Source of the DNA: Lachnospiraceae bacterium
Lineage (GTDB): Bacteria > Bacillota > Clostridia > Lachnospirales > Lachnospiraceae
Direction: 5' to 3'
Assembly (NCBI GenBank): GCA_017615545.1
Contig: JAFZZY010000047.1
Coordinates: 95,435 to 159,434, forward strand
Length of the DNA: 64,000 nucleotides
Of the stretch, positions 1 through 8,694 are shown in pieces. Position 1 is the first letter of the stretch; each line of letters opens with the position of its first letter. Under the pieces are notes generated by a model that was given only the letters and a program-made list of their open reading frames with translations, did not search any database and was not told the DNA's origin. The translations under genes and the position numbers were made by a program.

Positions 1-1483
1 CCTTGGTATCTCTTATAAAATTGATGGCATCTGCCAAACGGCTGTCCCAGCCTGAGGTTTCGAATACCGAATAGGAAACTCCGTAATATGTGCTCACAGC
101 ACCATATTCATAGTCAGCCTTCAAAATGGTCTTTTTGTGCGACTTGCTGTTGGTGTAAGCATTGATCTTATAAGCCGCCGAATAAGGACATCCGTAGAAC
201 GGACCCGAGAAACAGTTCTCGCCGGTCGTCAACTTCCCGTTGTGGGAAATGGCTCCGTTTTCCTGTACTGCCCAAGTAGCTCTGCTACTTGCGATGAGGT
301 ACAGTTCTTCGCTCCAAAGTAAAGGCTTGCGTCCTGCGGCGATGCGCATCTCGTTCTGCAAACGGAATACTTCTACCGCGTCTTCACGGTCAAATCCCTC
401 GGAACAGATCCCGTAAGGATTGGCCTGCTGAGCGATCACGTTCAACGTATAAACCTGACCGTTCAGGGTCACCGTCAGAGGATTATTTCCCGGAAGGAAA
501 ACGTCGCTCTGTGCGGTCATGGTGTAGGTCCCAGCGTAATACCGGTCAATGCCTGCCTCTACATAGCAGATCAACAGCTGCGGATCGATGGGGGTTCCTA
601 CGGTCGTGGGGCCGGTATACTCGATCTTGATCTCGTTTGATACCGACAGTTTGGTGGTGCGCTGCGCTACGATGGGCGCCGGCGCTGCCGTGATCTTAAG
701 TACAGGTCTTTCGGGTGCTGCAAAGGTGATCACACACGCTACGTCTCCATAGCTGACGGTCACGTTATTCTCTGCTGCCAAATTCAAAGGAGATGCGATA
801 AACCCTACGGGATTTGTGATCACACTGCCATCGGACAGTGTAACTGCTACGACGAGGTCACTGGCCGTCATAGTTTCTCCCGCATACTTGGAGCCGATGT
901 AGCTTGCACTGATGCCGATCGGATACGGCACTTCCACTACCGCTCCGGGGTGTTCAACTGCTGCTTCCACTTCTGTTTCGGTCTCATCGATCGTTTCCGT
1001 CTCGGCGGCTGCATCGTTTTGCAGGGCTTCCTCAACGATATCGATTTCTTCAGCGGTTTCCGTAAGCTCTTCGATCACTTCGATCGCTTCGGTCTCAATG
1101 ATCTCTGCGATCTCGGTAACTTCTTCGGTTTCCTCAGCTACTGCAGTCGCCTCGGTCTCCGAAATTGCTTCGGTCTCCTCGGCCGGTTCGATATCGGAAG
1201 AAACGATCGTCTCCTCTTCTTCCTGATAAAAAACATCTTCCAGAACCGGGATCATGTCATCCATGGGATCTTCAACAATTGTCTCAAGGTTTGCTTCTGC
1301 CATCGCTGCAAGAGCCATCATATCATCTTCATCCGGCAGATCAACCTTCAGCACCATGTTGTTATTCGTTTCGGGATCGCTATAGAAAGGCTTCAATACC
1401 GCAAAAGCAACGGAAGGCACAAGATAAACGATCAAACAAAGCGACATCAAGATCGCTGTAATACGGCTGAGTCTCTTCAACAT
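1..1483 (-). CDS. Secreted CAP-domain protein, 3' part cut off by the left edge
   Basis: Reading left from an ATG with a strong upstream AAAGGAGG, this frame stays open to the window edge (494 codons), so the C-terminus is missing. Residues 1-28 form a clear signal peptide ending in Ala-Phe-Ala. Residues about 45-185 are very rich in Glu and Thr with almost no Lys or Arg, an acidic, probably disordered spacer. An Ig-like region follows. From about residue 370 the sequence matches the start of a CAP/SCP domain: EVFRLQNEMRIAAGRKPLLW, then a helix with SSRATWAV and an ISHNG motif. CAP proteins of Clostridia are secreted and often wall-associated; their function is mostly unknown. The signal and domain order are seen; the extracellular role is inferred. 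Confidence 0.82.
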   Translation of the reverse strand, partial: MLKRLSRITAILMSLCLIVYLVPSVAFAVLKPFYSDPETNNNMVLKVDLPDEDDMMALAAMAEANLETIVEDPMDDMIPVLEDVFYQEEEETIVSSDIEPAEETEAISETEATAVAEETEEVTEIAEIIETEAIEVIEELTETAEEIDIVEEALQNDAAAETETIDETETEVEAAVEHPGAVVEVPYPIGISASYIGSKYAGETMTASDLVVAVTLSDGSVITNPVGFIASPLNLAAENNVTVSYGDVACVITFAAPERPVLKITAAPAPIVAQRTTKLSVSNEIKIEYTGPTTVGTPIDPQLLICYVEAGIDRYYAGTYTMTAQSDVFLPGNNPLTVTLNGQVYTLNVIAQQANPYGICSEGFDREDAVEVFRLQNEMRIAAGRKPLLWSEELYLIASSRATWAVQENGAISHNGKLTTGENCFSGPFYGCPYSAAYKINAYTNSKSHKKTILKADYEYGAVSTYYGVSYSVFETSGWDSRLADAINFIRDTK

Positions 1484-1577
1484 GATCGCTACCTCCTTTC
1501 GCATATTCTTTCAACGATATCTCGCCTTTCCTGTTTTCTTATCAGGCTTCTTTCCTAACCTGTCTTCTATATGTTTT

Positions 1578-1606
1578 ATGCTATCATATTTGTTCTAAAA
1601 AGTCAA
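1578..1606 (-). promoter_or_regulatory. Promoter of the CAP-domain gene
   Basis: On the minus strand, -35 TTGACT and -10 TAGCAT are separated by exactly 17 bp, about 95 bp upstream of the start codon. The surrounding 1484-1854 stretch is A/T-rich and holds no other gene that I can see. Confidence 0.6.
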
Positions 1607-1854
1607 CTGTTTTTTCTTGATTTTTCTGTTTTCTTTGGACAAAGTGTCCTCTTTCTTGGAGGATTTGCCGTACAAATCGTCAAATTATTAAATTTTTCTA
1701 AATAGTTTCGAAATTATTATCGGGATTCCGCTAGCAAAACGGCCTTGGAACTGATGTATTGTGCTGTTTGAGGCTATTTTCTCACTCAATTCGGTCAATA
1801 ATCTTCAGAATACTTTTCGAAGATCTGCCGGGCCGAAAAATAAAAAGCAAACGA

Positions 1855-1882
1855 AAAACGCCCCCGGAAACCGGAGGCGTTT
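1855..1882 (-). terminator. Terminator after tRNA-Trp
   Basis: On the minus strand a GC-rich hairpin (AACGCCTCCGG paired with CCGGGGGCGTT, TTTC loop) is followed by a T-run. It lies just downstream of the tRNA. Confidence 0.7.
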
Positions 1883-1891
1883 CATCAAGCG

Positions 1892-1962
1892 CAGGGGAAG
1901 AGGGATTCGAACCCCCGTGAACGGTTTTGGAGACCGCAATACTGCCGCTGTATGATTCCCCT
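1892..1962 (-). tRNA. tRNA-Trp (anticodon CCA)
   Basis: A full cloverleaf reads on the minus strand. The acceptor stem is AGGGGAA with TTCCCCT, the anticodon loop CTCCAAA places CCA at 34-36, and the T-arm has GGTTCGAATCC. The discriminator base is G, as is usual for bacterial tRNA-Trp. The 3' CCA is not encoded. Confidence 0.93.
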
Positions 1963-2012
1963 ATTCTGCTGTCTGCCGCAGGCATTCGTTTCGTTTGCCA
2001 CGCGACTTTACA

Positions 2013-2041
2013 ATAATAGCACAGCCCCTCGGATTTGTCAA
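2013..2041 (-). promoter_or_regulatory. Promoter of tRNA-Trp
   Basis: Minus-strand TTGACA and TATTAT with a 17-bp spacer, about 50 bp upstream of the tRNA. An 8-bp inverted repeat (ACAGCCCC at 2021-2028 with GGGGCTGT at about 2064-2071) spans the -35 and could weakly terminate the purine operon read from the right. Confidence 0.75.
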
Positions 2042-2108
2042 CTAAAAAAATGACATTTTCTTTGGGGCTGTGCCGATATATTTTTTGCCGAATTATACGG
2101 CCGGTATT

Positions 2109-3287
2109 TTAGTGATGGAACAGACGCAGGCCGGTAAAGCACATAGCGATTCCGTACTTGTCGCACATCTCGATGACGTTGTCGTCACGGATGGATCCGC
2201 CAGGCTGAGCGATCACGGTAACGCCGCTGCGATGCGCACGCTCGATGTTGTCGCCGAACGGGAAGAACGCGTCGGAACCGAGAGCTACATCGGTAAGTGT
2301 ATCCAGCCATGCACGCTTCTCTTCTCTCGTAAACACCTCAGGCTTAACCTTGAAGATGTTCTCCCAGATACCGTCTGCCAGAACGTCCATATAGTCGTCG
2401 CTGATATATACGTCGATCGCATTATCACGATCTGCGCGGCCCAGTTTATCAACAAACTGGAGGTTCAGAACCTTCGGATTCTGACGAAGATACCAGTTGT
2501 CGGCCTTATTGCCCGCCAGACGTGTGCAGTGGATACGGGACTGCTGGCCTGCACCGATACCGATGGCCTGTCCGCCCTTAACGTAGCATACAGAGTTGGA
2601 CTGTGTATATTTCAAAGTGATGAGCGCGATCATAAGGTCGATCTTCGCCTGCTTCGAGAATACGGTGTTCTTCGTTACCATATTGTCCAGGAAAGCCTCG
2701 TCGATCTTCAGCTCGTTACGTCCCTGCTCGAAGGAAACGCCGAATACCTGCTTACGCTCGATCGGATCGGGAACGTAGTTCGGGTCGATCTCGATCACGT
2801 TGTAGCCACCCTTCTTCTTCGCCTTCAGGATCTCCAGTGCCTCGGGCTCGTAACCGGGAGCGATCACGCCGTCAGAAACCTCACGTTTGATCAGAAGCGC
2901 TGTGGAAACATCACAGACATCCGAAAGGGAAATGAAATCGCCGAAGGAAGACATACGGTCAGCGCCGCGGGCACGTGCATATGCAGATGCAAGCGGTGAC
3001 AGGTCGCCCATGTCGGCAACCCAGTAGATCTTCTTCTCGATCTCCGTAAGCGGAAGGCCTACCGCCGCTCCGGCCGGAGAAACATGCTTAAAGGAAGTAG
3101 CCGCAGGGAGGCCGGTCGCCTGCTTCAGCTCACGTACGAGCTGCCAGCCGTTGAAGGCATCCAGGAAATTGATATAACCGGGTCTGCCGTTCAATACTTT
3201 GATCGGAAGATCCGCGCCATTCTCCATAAAAATACGGGAAGGCTTCTGATTCGGGTTACAACCATACTTCAGTTCAAGTTCTTTCAT
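2109..3287 (-). CDS. purH: AICAR formyltransferase, stand-alone (PurH C-terminal domain)
   Basis: The 392-residue product matches only the transformylase half of PurH. It transfers the formyl group of 10-formyl-tetrahydrofolate to AICAR, the ninth step of IMP synthesis. The catalytic SFKHVSPAGAA motif is present (Lys67-His68, equivalent to the FKH of fused PurH enzymes). No N-terminal cyclohydrolase domain is encoded; that activity is supplied by the gene immediately upstream, 12 bp away. The ATG is preceded by AAGGTGG. The symbol is given for the transformylase activity only, because the usual bifunctional PurH is absent here. Confidence 0.9.
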   Translation of the reverse strand: MKELELKYGCNPNQKPSRIFMENGADLPIKVLNGRPGYINFLDAFNGWQLVRELKQATGLPAATSFKHVSPAGAAVGLPLTEIEKKIYWVADMGDLSPLASAYARARGADRMSSFGDFISLSDVCDVSTALLIKREVSDGVIAPGYEPEALEILKAKKKGGYNVIEIDPNYVPDPIERKQVFGVSFEQGRNELKIDEAFLDNMVTKNTVFSKQAKIDLMIALITLKYTQSNSVCYVKGGQAIGIGAGQQSRIHCTRLAGNKADNWYLRQNPKVLNLQFVDKLGRADRDNAIDVYISDDYMDVLADGIWENIFKVKPEVFTREEKRAWLDTLTDVALGSDAFFPFGDNIERAHRSGVTVIAQPGGSIRDDNVIEMCDKYGIAMCFTGLRLFHH

Positions 3288-3299
3288 TGTGCTACCACC

Positions 3300-4013
3300 T
3301 TATTTATTCTTATTGATGATGCGCGTCTGATATGCGCCGGTCTGAATGTCGATATAACGTACAAACAGGGAAACCTTGTGTTCCGCGTTCAGGTTCGTCC
3401 ATACCATCTCGGTGAACTCATCGATGTCGCCGTCGATGTCGACCAATGTCGGCTCGCCTTCGAAGCTCGGAAGCGGGTTGCCATCTTCCATATAGGTATG
3501 GATGAAACGTCCCTCACCGGAGCGCGGTACATCTACGGAAAATGTATTGCGCAGGCAGCAGGTCGGATCGCCGTTGTCGCTCTTCAGGATCGACATCGTG
3601 TAATCATAAAAGCCGTTCTGCACGTTCAGGATCGCGGAGATACGAGGTGTATAATTCGGGCCGTCCGGCTCGAATTCGCGGGTCTTCAGCGCCTCTTCAA
3701 AGGTCTTGCCGTCACGCATCATCTCGTAGATCGTATCGGTCTGGTCGCCGTTGGTCACGATCGTCGTATTACCGAATACACGTACCGGCGAATAGATGAT
3801 CAGACTCGGATCGGACAGTTTGGAAGGGTCGAATGCCTGTGTACGGATGCCTGCGTTCTCCTCAACGAATACACGGTTGCGGCTGTTCACGCTGCGTCCC
3901 ATAATAAAATATGCGCAAACCGCATACTTTCCGTCTTTGCTCTTTCCGACAACGATGCCTCTGCCGGGATAGGTTGTCTCTGCCAGTTCATTTGCCAATG
4001 AGATAATCTTCAT
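3300..4013 (-). CDS. purO: IMP cyclohydrolase, archaeal PurO-like family
   Basis: This 237-residue protein belongs to the PurO-type cyclohydrolase family, recognised from GRGIVVGKSKDGKYAVCAY, SRNRVF and an N-terminal-nucleophile-like overall layout. It would close the purine ring of FAICAR to give IMP, completing the step begun by the adjacent transformylase, with which it forms a two-gene operon. I chose the ATG that gives MKIISLANE because GGAGG sits 5 bp upstream; a longer reading frame to 4046 has no ribosome site. The family assignment is strong; the symbol is borrowed from archaea. Confidence 0.82.
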   Translation of the reverse strand: MKIISLANELAETTYPGRGIVVGKSKDGKYAVCAYFIMGRSVNSRNRVFVEENAGIRTQAFDPSKLSDPSLIIYSPVRVFGNTTIVTNGDQTDTIYEMMRDGKTFEEALKTREFEPDGPNYTPRISAILNVQNGFYDYTMSILKSDNGDPTCCLRNTFSVDVPRSGEGRFIHTYMEDGNPLPSFEGEPTLVDIDGDIDEFTEMVWTNLNAEHKVSLFVRYIDIQTGAYQTRIINKNK

Positions 4014-4081
4014 CTTCTCCTCCATTTCTCTTCTCGACCGAACCAAAGCCGGTACATACTGTTGGGTTTCAATGCAACTGT

Positions 4082-4110
4082 ATCATAACATGATACACAC
4101 TTGTTGTAAA
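4082..4110 (-). promoter_or_regulatory. Promoter of the IMP cyclohydrolase-transformylase operon
   Basis: Minus-strand TTTACA, 17-bp spacer, TATGAT, about 70 bp upstream of the start codon. I did not see a convincing PurR box. Confidence 0.65.
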
Positions 4111-4122
4111 GAATAAGAATTA

Positions 4123-4602
4123 CTATTTGTGGTACGGTTCGCCCGAGATGATGCGAAACGCGCGGTAGATCTGCTCGCACAGGACGACCCGCATCATCTG
4201 ATGGGGAAATGTCATCGCTGAGAAGCTCAGTTTGAAGTCGGCGCGCTTCGACACGCGTGGATCCAAGCCCAGCGAGCCACCGATCACAAAGCAGATATGT
4301 GACACGCCAGCTACGGTCAGTTTGCTGATCTTTTCGGAAAATGCAACCGAATCGAGAGACATTCCTTTGATCTCTAACGTGACCACGTAGGCGTCGTCCG
4401 GAAGTTTCTCCAGCAGGCGGTCGCCCTCCTTCTCCAGGATCTGCTTATTCATATTCTCCGACGCGTCATCGGGCGTCTTCTCATCTGCCACCTGGATGAT
4501 CTCCGGCTTGCAGTAGCGTGTCAGCCGCTTCATATATTCGGCGATCGCATCCTCCCAGTAGGACTCGCGGATCTTTCCGACGCAAAGGATCGTGATCTTC
4601 AT
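4123..4602 (-). CDS. rlmH: 23S rRNA (pseudouridine1915-N3)-methyltransferase RlmH
   Basis: The 159-residue product has exactly the normal RlmH length. It methylates N3 of pseudouridine 1915 in helix 69 of 23S rRNA, on the assembled ribosome, using S-adenosylmethionine. Visible signatures are the SPOUT knot elements FVIGGSLGLDPRV and the C-terminal FPHQMMRVVLCEQIYRAFRI. The ATG giving MKITILCVGK is preceded by GGGAGG at good spacing; an upstream in-frame ATG would add 18 unrelated residues and was not used. The frame ends 75 bp from the next gene, nfnB, which points the same way. Confidence 0.95.
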   Translation of the reverse strand: MKITILCVGKIRESYWEDAIAEYMKRLTRYCKPEIIQVADEKTPDDASENMNKQILEKEGDRLLEKLPDDAYVVTLEIKGMSLDSVAFSEKISKLTVAGVSHICFVIGGSLGLDPRVSKRADFKLSFSAMTFPHQMMRVVLCEQIYRAFRIISGEPYHK

Positions 4603-4677
4603 AGGCCTCCCGTCCGTTTCCGACAATATGAGCGATGAGATAGCCTCATCGCCCATATCCGAACTTCTATTTCTTTA

Positions 4678-6060
4678 TTACTTATTCTGCAGATATTCGT
4701 GGATACCTCGTGCGCCTGCGCGTCCGGCTTCCATAGCCAGGATAACGGTCGCTGCGCCGGTTACGGCATCACCGCCGGCAAATACGCCGGGCTTCGATGT
4801 CTGTCCGTTCTCCTCGGAAGCGATGATGCACTTCCATTTGCTGGTCTCCAGACCTTCGGTCGTAGAAGAGATCAGCGGGTTCGGAGAGGTACCGAGGGAC
4901 ATGATGACGGTATCGACATCGAGTACGAACTCGGAATTCGGCTTAACGACGGGGCGTCTTCTTCCGGACTCATCCGGCTCGCCGAGCTCCATCTCCACAC
5001 ACTTCATGCCGGCAACCCAGCCCTTATCATCCACGAGGATCTCGGTCGGGTTCGTGAGGAGCTTAAAGATGATGCCCTCTTCCTTAGCATGATGTACTTC
5101 CTCGACACGGGCAGGAAGTTCTTCCTCACCGCGGCGATATACGATATATACTTCTGCGCCCAGACGAAGAGCGGTTCTCGCAGCATCCATCGCTACGTTT
5201 CCGCCGCCTACGACGGCTACCTTCTTACCGGCAGCGATCGGGGTCGCATAATCTTCTTTGAAAGCCTTCATCAGGTTGCTGCGGGTCAGGTACTCATTGG
5301 CCGAAAATACGCCGTTCGCCTGCTCACCGGGGATACCCATGAACTTCGGAAGGCCTGCGCCGGAACCGATGAATACAGCCTCATAACCATCCGCCATCAA
5401 TTCGTCGATGGTGATGGACTTGCCGATGATCGCGTTGCAAACGATTTCGACACCGAGTGCTCTTACGTTGTCGATCTCCTTCTGAACGACAGCGCTCTTC
5501 GGAAGACGGAACTCCGGGATACCGTAGGTCAAAACGCCTCCCGGCTCGTGGAGTGCTTCGAAGATCGTTACGGAATAACCGAGCTTCGCCAAGTCGCCTG
5601 CGCAGGACAGACCTGCAGGGCCGGAACCGATCACGGCTACCTTATGTCCGTTCATCTTCTCTGCCTTCTTCGGAACGATGCCATGCTCACGTGCCCAGTC
5701 AGCTACGAAACGCTCGAGCTTACCGATCGCAACGGGCTCACCCTTCACGCCACGGACACATTTGCCCTCACACTGGCACTCCTGCGGGCATACACGACCG
5801 CAGACTGCGGGCAATGAACTTGCCTCGCTGATCACATAGTAAGCGCCCTCGAAATCTCCCTCTTTGATCTTCGCGATGAATTCGGGGATGTTGATCGCTA
5901 CGGGGCAACCCTGCATACAACGAGCATTCTTACATCCGAGGCAGCGCTGTGCCTCTTCTACGGCTTCCTCGGCATTGTAGCCGTAGCAAACCTCTTCAAA
6001 GTTATGCGCACGGACCTTCGGATCCTGCTCGCGCACCGGTACTTTATGTAAAACGTCCAT
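4678..6060 (-). CDS. nfnB: NADPH-dependent ferredoxin:NAD oxidoreductase large subunit (NfnB, GltD-like)
   Basis: The 460-residue flavoprotein resembles the glutamate synthase small subunit. It carries N-terminal cysteine clusters for two [4Fe-4S] centres (CLGCKNARCMQGCP and CGRVCPQECQCEGKC), an FAD site at VIGSGPAGLSCAGDLAKLG and an NADPH site at VAVVGGGNVAMDAARTALRL. No GltB partner is nearby. Instead the next gene upstream is NfnA, overlapping by one base (TAATG), the hallmark of the electron-bifurcating NfnAB transhydrogenase that couples reduced ferredoxin and NADH to NADP+ reduction in anaerobes. NfnB is therefore favoured over GltD. Confidence 0.88.
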   Translation of the reverse strand: MDVLHKVPVREQDPKVRAHNFEEVCYGYNAEEAVEEAQRCLGCKNARCMQGCPVAINIPEFIAKIKEGDFEGAYYVISEASSLPAVCGRVCPQECQCEGKCVRGVKGEPVAIGKLERFVADWAREHGIVPKKAEKMNGHKVAVIGSGPAGLSCAGDLAKLGYSVTIFEALHEPGGVLTYGIPEFRLPKSAVVQKEIDNVRALGVEIVCNAIIGKSITIDELMADGYEAVFIGSGAGLPKFMGIPGEQANGVFSANEYLTRSNLMKAFKEDYATPIAAGKKVAVVGGGNVAMDAARTALRLGAEVYIVYRRGEEELPARVEEVHHAKEEGIIFKLLTNPTEILVDDKGWVAGMKCVEMELGEPDESGRRRPVVKPNSEFVLDVDTVIMSLGTSPNPLISSTTEGLETSKWKCIIASEENGQTSKPGVFAGGDAVTGAATVILAMEAGRAGARGIHEYLQNK

Positions 6061-6947
6061 TATTTGTCACCTCCGCAATTTCCGCATCCGCCGTGATGTG
6101 TGTCACCCTCTTTTGCAGCGAGGAACGCACGTCCCTCTTCGGTCTTATACATCGCGGAACGCTTCATGGCTTCATCAAAATCGACCTTATGTCCGTCAAA
6201 TTCCGGTCCGTCTACGCAGGCGAACTTCACCTGACCGTCAACCGTCAGACGACATGCGCCGCACATACCGGTTCCGTCGACCATGATCGGGTTCATGCTG
6301 ACGATGGTCGGAATGCCGAGTTCCTTTGTAAGCTTACAAACGAACTTCATCATGATCATCGGTCCGATCGCTACGCAGGCATCGTACTGCTTGCCTTCTG
6401 CTACCAGATCGGAAATGACCTGGGTAACCATGCCGTGACGGCCGTAAGTTCCGTCATCCGTAGTGATGTAGAGATTCTCGGCAACTTCCGACATCTCCTT
6501 CTCCATGATCACGAGATCTTTCGTCTTCGCTCCGACGATGGCATCTGCGTGGAAGCCGTTCTCATGGAACCACTTCACCTGCGGATATACAGGCGCCGTT
6601 CCGAGACCGCCGGCCACGAATAATACCTTCTTTTTGGACAATGTTTCCGGATCCTCGCTGATGAACTCGGATGCACGTCCGAGAGGTCCGACGATATCGG
6701 CAAATGCCTCGCCGGTCTTCAACTGCGCCATACGGAAAGAGGACGCTCCGACGACCTGAACGACCAGGGTAACGGTCTCTTTTTCTCTGTCATAATCACA
6801 GATGGTCAGCGGAATACGCTCGGACTTCTCATCGGTCTTAACGATAACGAACTGTCCGGGCAGGCACTTTCTGGATACCAGAGGCGCCTTTACGTCAAAT
6901 AGGTAAATGTTTTCTGCCAGCTTTTCGGCCCGCAAAATGTCATACAT
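6060..6947 (-). CDS. nfnA: NfnA, small subunit of the ferredoxin/NAD(P) transhydrogenase
   Basis: The 295-residue protein has the ferredoxin-NADP reductase layout: an FAD site (RIPLTICDYD), a Rossmann NAD-binding half (FVAGGLGTAPVYPQVKW) and a C-terminal [2Fe-2S] cluster ligand set at GTGMCGACR and KFACVDGPEF. It ends in a short Cys/Gly/His tail (HHGGCGNCGGDK). With NfnB it forms the cytosolic bifurcating complex. The chosen ATG follows GGAGG by 8 bp; a TTG three bases upstream is also in frame but less likely. Sulfide dehydrogenase SudAB is the same protein family. Confidence 0.87.
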   Translation of the reverse strand: MYDILRAEKLAENIYLFDVKAPLVSRKCLPGQFVIVKTDEKSERIPLTICDYDREKETVTLVVQVVGASSFRMAQLKTGEAFADIVGPLGRASEFISEDPETLSKKKVLFVAGGLGTAPVYPQVKWFHENGFHADAIVGAKTKDLVIMEKEMSEVAENLYITTDDGTYGRHGMVTQVISDLVAEGKQYDACVAIGPMIMMKFVCKLTKELGIPTIVSMNPIMVDGTGMCGACRLTVDGQVKFACVDGPEFDGHKVDFDEAMKRSAMYKTEEGRAFLAAKEGDTHHGGCGNCGGDK

Positions 6948-6972
6948 CAATTTTTCCTCCGTCTTTCATCGT

Positions 6973-6998
6973 GACAGACCGGGATGTCCCGGCCTGTC
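6973..6998. other. Hairpin between xylB and nfnA
   Basis: A 12-bp inverted repeat (GACAGACCGGGA with TCCCGGCCTGTC, one mismatch) with a 2-nt centre. There is no T-run on the minus strand, so it is an attenuator or RNA stabiliser rather than a typical terminator. Confidence 0.45.
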
Positions 6999-7021
6999 CG
7001 TCATGAATTATTATCTTTATC

Positions 7022-8491
7022 TTATGCGATCTCAGGGAACAAAGCCTTTACCGCAGGGTAGATCTTCTTAAACTTCTGATAACGCTCTTCATACTTAGCA
7101 ACAAGCTCAGGAGTCGGCTCAACAGTGTCGATCACCTTAACCAGCTTCGCTGCTGCATCCTCAACAGATGCGAACTCGCCGTTAGCAACTGCTGCCAACA
7201 TGGCGCCGCCGTATGCAGGGCCCTCTTCGGATGCGATAACATCGACCTTGAGGTTCATGATGTTCGCGATCATCTTCTTCCACAGCGGGCTCTTTGCGCC
7301 GCCGCCGCAGATCTTGGTGCGCTCGATCTTGATGCCGAGGCTGCGTGCTACTTCGAGAGAATCACGAAGTGCGAAAGCAACGCCTTCCAGAACTGCCTGT
7401 GTCATATCTGCACGGGAGGTATCCATGGTCATACCGATGAAGCAACCTCTTGCGTTCGGATCGTTGTGAGGAGAACGCTCACCCATCAGGTACGGCAGGA
7501 AGTATACATGGTTCTCGCCGAGTTTTGTGATGTTCTTCTGCTCTTCAGCGTATGCGTCGGTTCCGATGATGTCGTCCATCCACCACTTGTTGCAAGATGC
7601 AGCGGAAAGCATGCAGCCCATCAGGTGGTAAGCGCCGTCTGCATGTGCGAATGCGTGCAGAGCGTTGTTCTCATCCACGCCGAACTTCTTGCTGGAAATG
7701 AAGATGGTACCGCTCGTACCGAGGGAAATGTTGCAGTTTCCGTCGCCAACGGTTCCGGTTCCTACAGCTGCCGCAGCGTTGTCGCCTGCGCCTGCCACGA
7801 TCTTAACGCTCGTGGAGAGGCCGAGCTCTGCAGCTACATCTGCCTTCAGGGTACCAACCGTCTCGTAACTCTCGAAGATCTTCGCCATCTGGGACTCTTT
7901 GATACCGCAGATGTCGAGCATCTCCTTCGACCAGCACTTATTCTTTACATCGAACAGAAGCATACCGGAAGCATCGGAAACGTCCGTGCAATGTACGCCG
8001 CTGAGCATGTAAGCGATATAATCCTTCGGAAGCATGATCTTTTCGATCTTTGCGAAATTCTCCGGCTCGTTGTTCTTCACCCAAAGTACCTTCGGTGCGG
8101 TGAAACCGGTGAAAGAGATATTAGCCGTGTACTCGGAAAGCTTATCCTTACCGATCACGTTGTTCAGGTAATCGCACTCCTTATAGGTACGACCGTCGTT
8201 CCACAGGATCGCAGGACGGATGACTTGGTCCTCCTTATCCAGGATTACCAGACCATGCATCTGACCGCCGAAGCTGATGCCTGCAACCTGGGACTTATCA
8301 CACTCGCTGGTGAGTTCCTTGATACCTGCGATGGTCTCGCGATACCAATCCTCAGGATTCTGCTGTGACCAGCCTGCCTGCGGGAAATAGATAGGATATT
8401 CACGGGAAACGATCTTTTCGATTCCGCCTTTTTCATTCATAAGCAGCAGCTTGACTGCTGATGTTCCTAAATCGACACCGATATATAACAT
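7022..8491 (-). CDS. xylB: Xylulokinase
   Basis: The 489-residue FGGY-family kinase phosphorylates D-xylulose to xylulose 5-phosphate for the pentose phosphate pathway. The N-terminal phosphate loop DLGTSAVKLLLMNEKG, the substrate motif GGQMHGLV, the catalytic-base motif AGAGDNAAAAVGTG and the C-terminal ICGGGAKSPLWKKMIANI are all present, and length is normal. It has its own promoter and an ATG preceded by CGGAGG. No xylA or xylose transporter lies in the window, so it is either a lone kinase or part of a scattered regulon. Other FGGY substrates cannot be excluded, but the MHG motif and overall pattern favour xylulose. Confidence 0.88.
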   Translation of the reverse strand: MLYIGVDLGTSAVKLLLMNEKGGIEKIVSREYPIYFPQAGWSQQNPEDWYRETIAGIKELTSECDKSQVAGISFGGQMHGLVILDKEDQVIRPAILWNDGRTYKECDYLNNVIGKDKLSEYTANISFTGFTAPKVLWVKNNEPENFAKIEKIMLPKDYIAYMLSGVHCTDVSDASGMLLFDVKNKCWSKEMLDICGIKESQMAKIFESYETVGTLKADVAAELGLSTSVKIVAGAGDNAAAAVGTGTVGDGNCNISLGTSGTIFISSKKFGVDENNALHAFAHADGAYHLMGCMLSAASCNKWWMDDIIGTDAYAEEQKNITKLGENHVYFLPYLMGERSPHNDPNARGCFIGMTMDTSRADMTQAVLEGVAFALRDSLEVARSLGIKIERTKICGGGAKSPLWKKMIANIMNLKVDVIASEEGPAYGGAMLAAVANGEFASVEDAAAKLVKVIDTVEPTPELVAKYEERYQKFKKIYPAVKALFPEIA

Positions 8492-8541
8492 CTCATACCT
8501 CCGTTTTTTGTTCTCATTTTTGAGCGCAGTGCTCCTCTAAT

Positions 8542-8570
8542 ATCCTACACGATAAAGTATCAAAAATCAA
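8542..8570 (-). promoter_or_regulatory. Promoter of xylB
   Basis: Minus-strand TTGATT, 17-bp spacer, TAGGAT, about 50 bp upstream of the start codon. Confidence 0.55.
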
Positions 8571-8613
8571 GAAGAAATTTGAACGCGGATATGTGTACAA
8601 CACCATTTTTTTC

Positions 8614-8642
8614 TTTACTATTTGCCGCTTTTATATTATACT
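8614..8642 (+). promoter_or_regulatory. Promoter of the nitroreductase-pyrB operon
   Basis: Plus-strand TTTACT, 17-bp spacer, TATACT, about 50 bp upstream of the start codon and back to back with the xylB promoter. Confidence 0.5.
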
Positions 8643-8694
8643 GTCAATGATAGTTCGATTGAAAACGGACCATAAACAAGAAAGGAGCATATCT

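Noticed and set aside
912..1558. Plus-strand Ser/Ile/Val-rich and His/Phe-rich open frames
   Set aside because: They are complements of the Glu/Thr-rich part of the minus-strand CAP gene; no ribosome sites and no domain.
4678..6060. Glutamate synthase small subunit (gltD) as the name of the large flavoprotein
   Set aside because: No large GltB subunit nearby, and the one-base overlap with a ferredoxin-reductase-like partner marks NfnAB.
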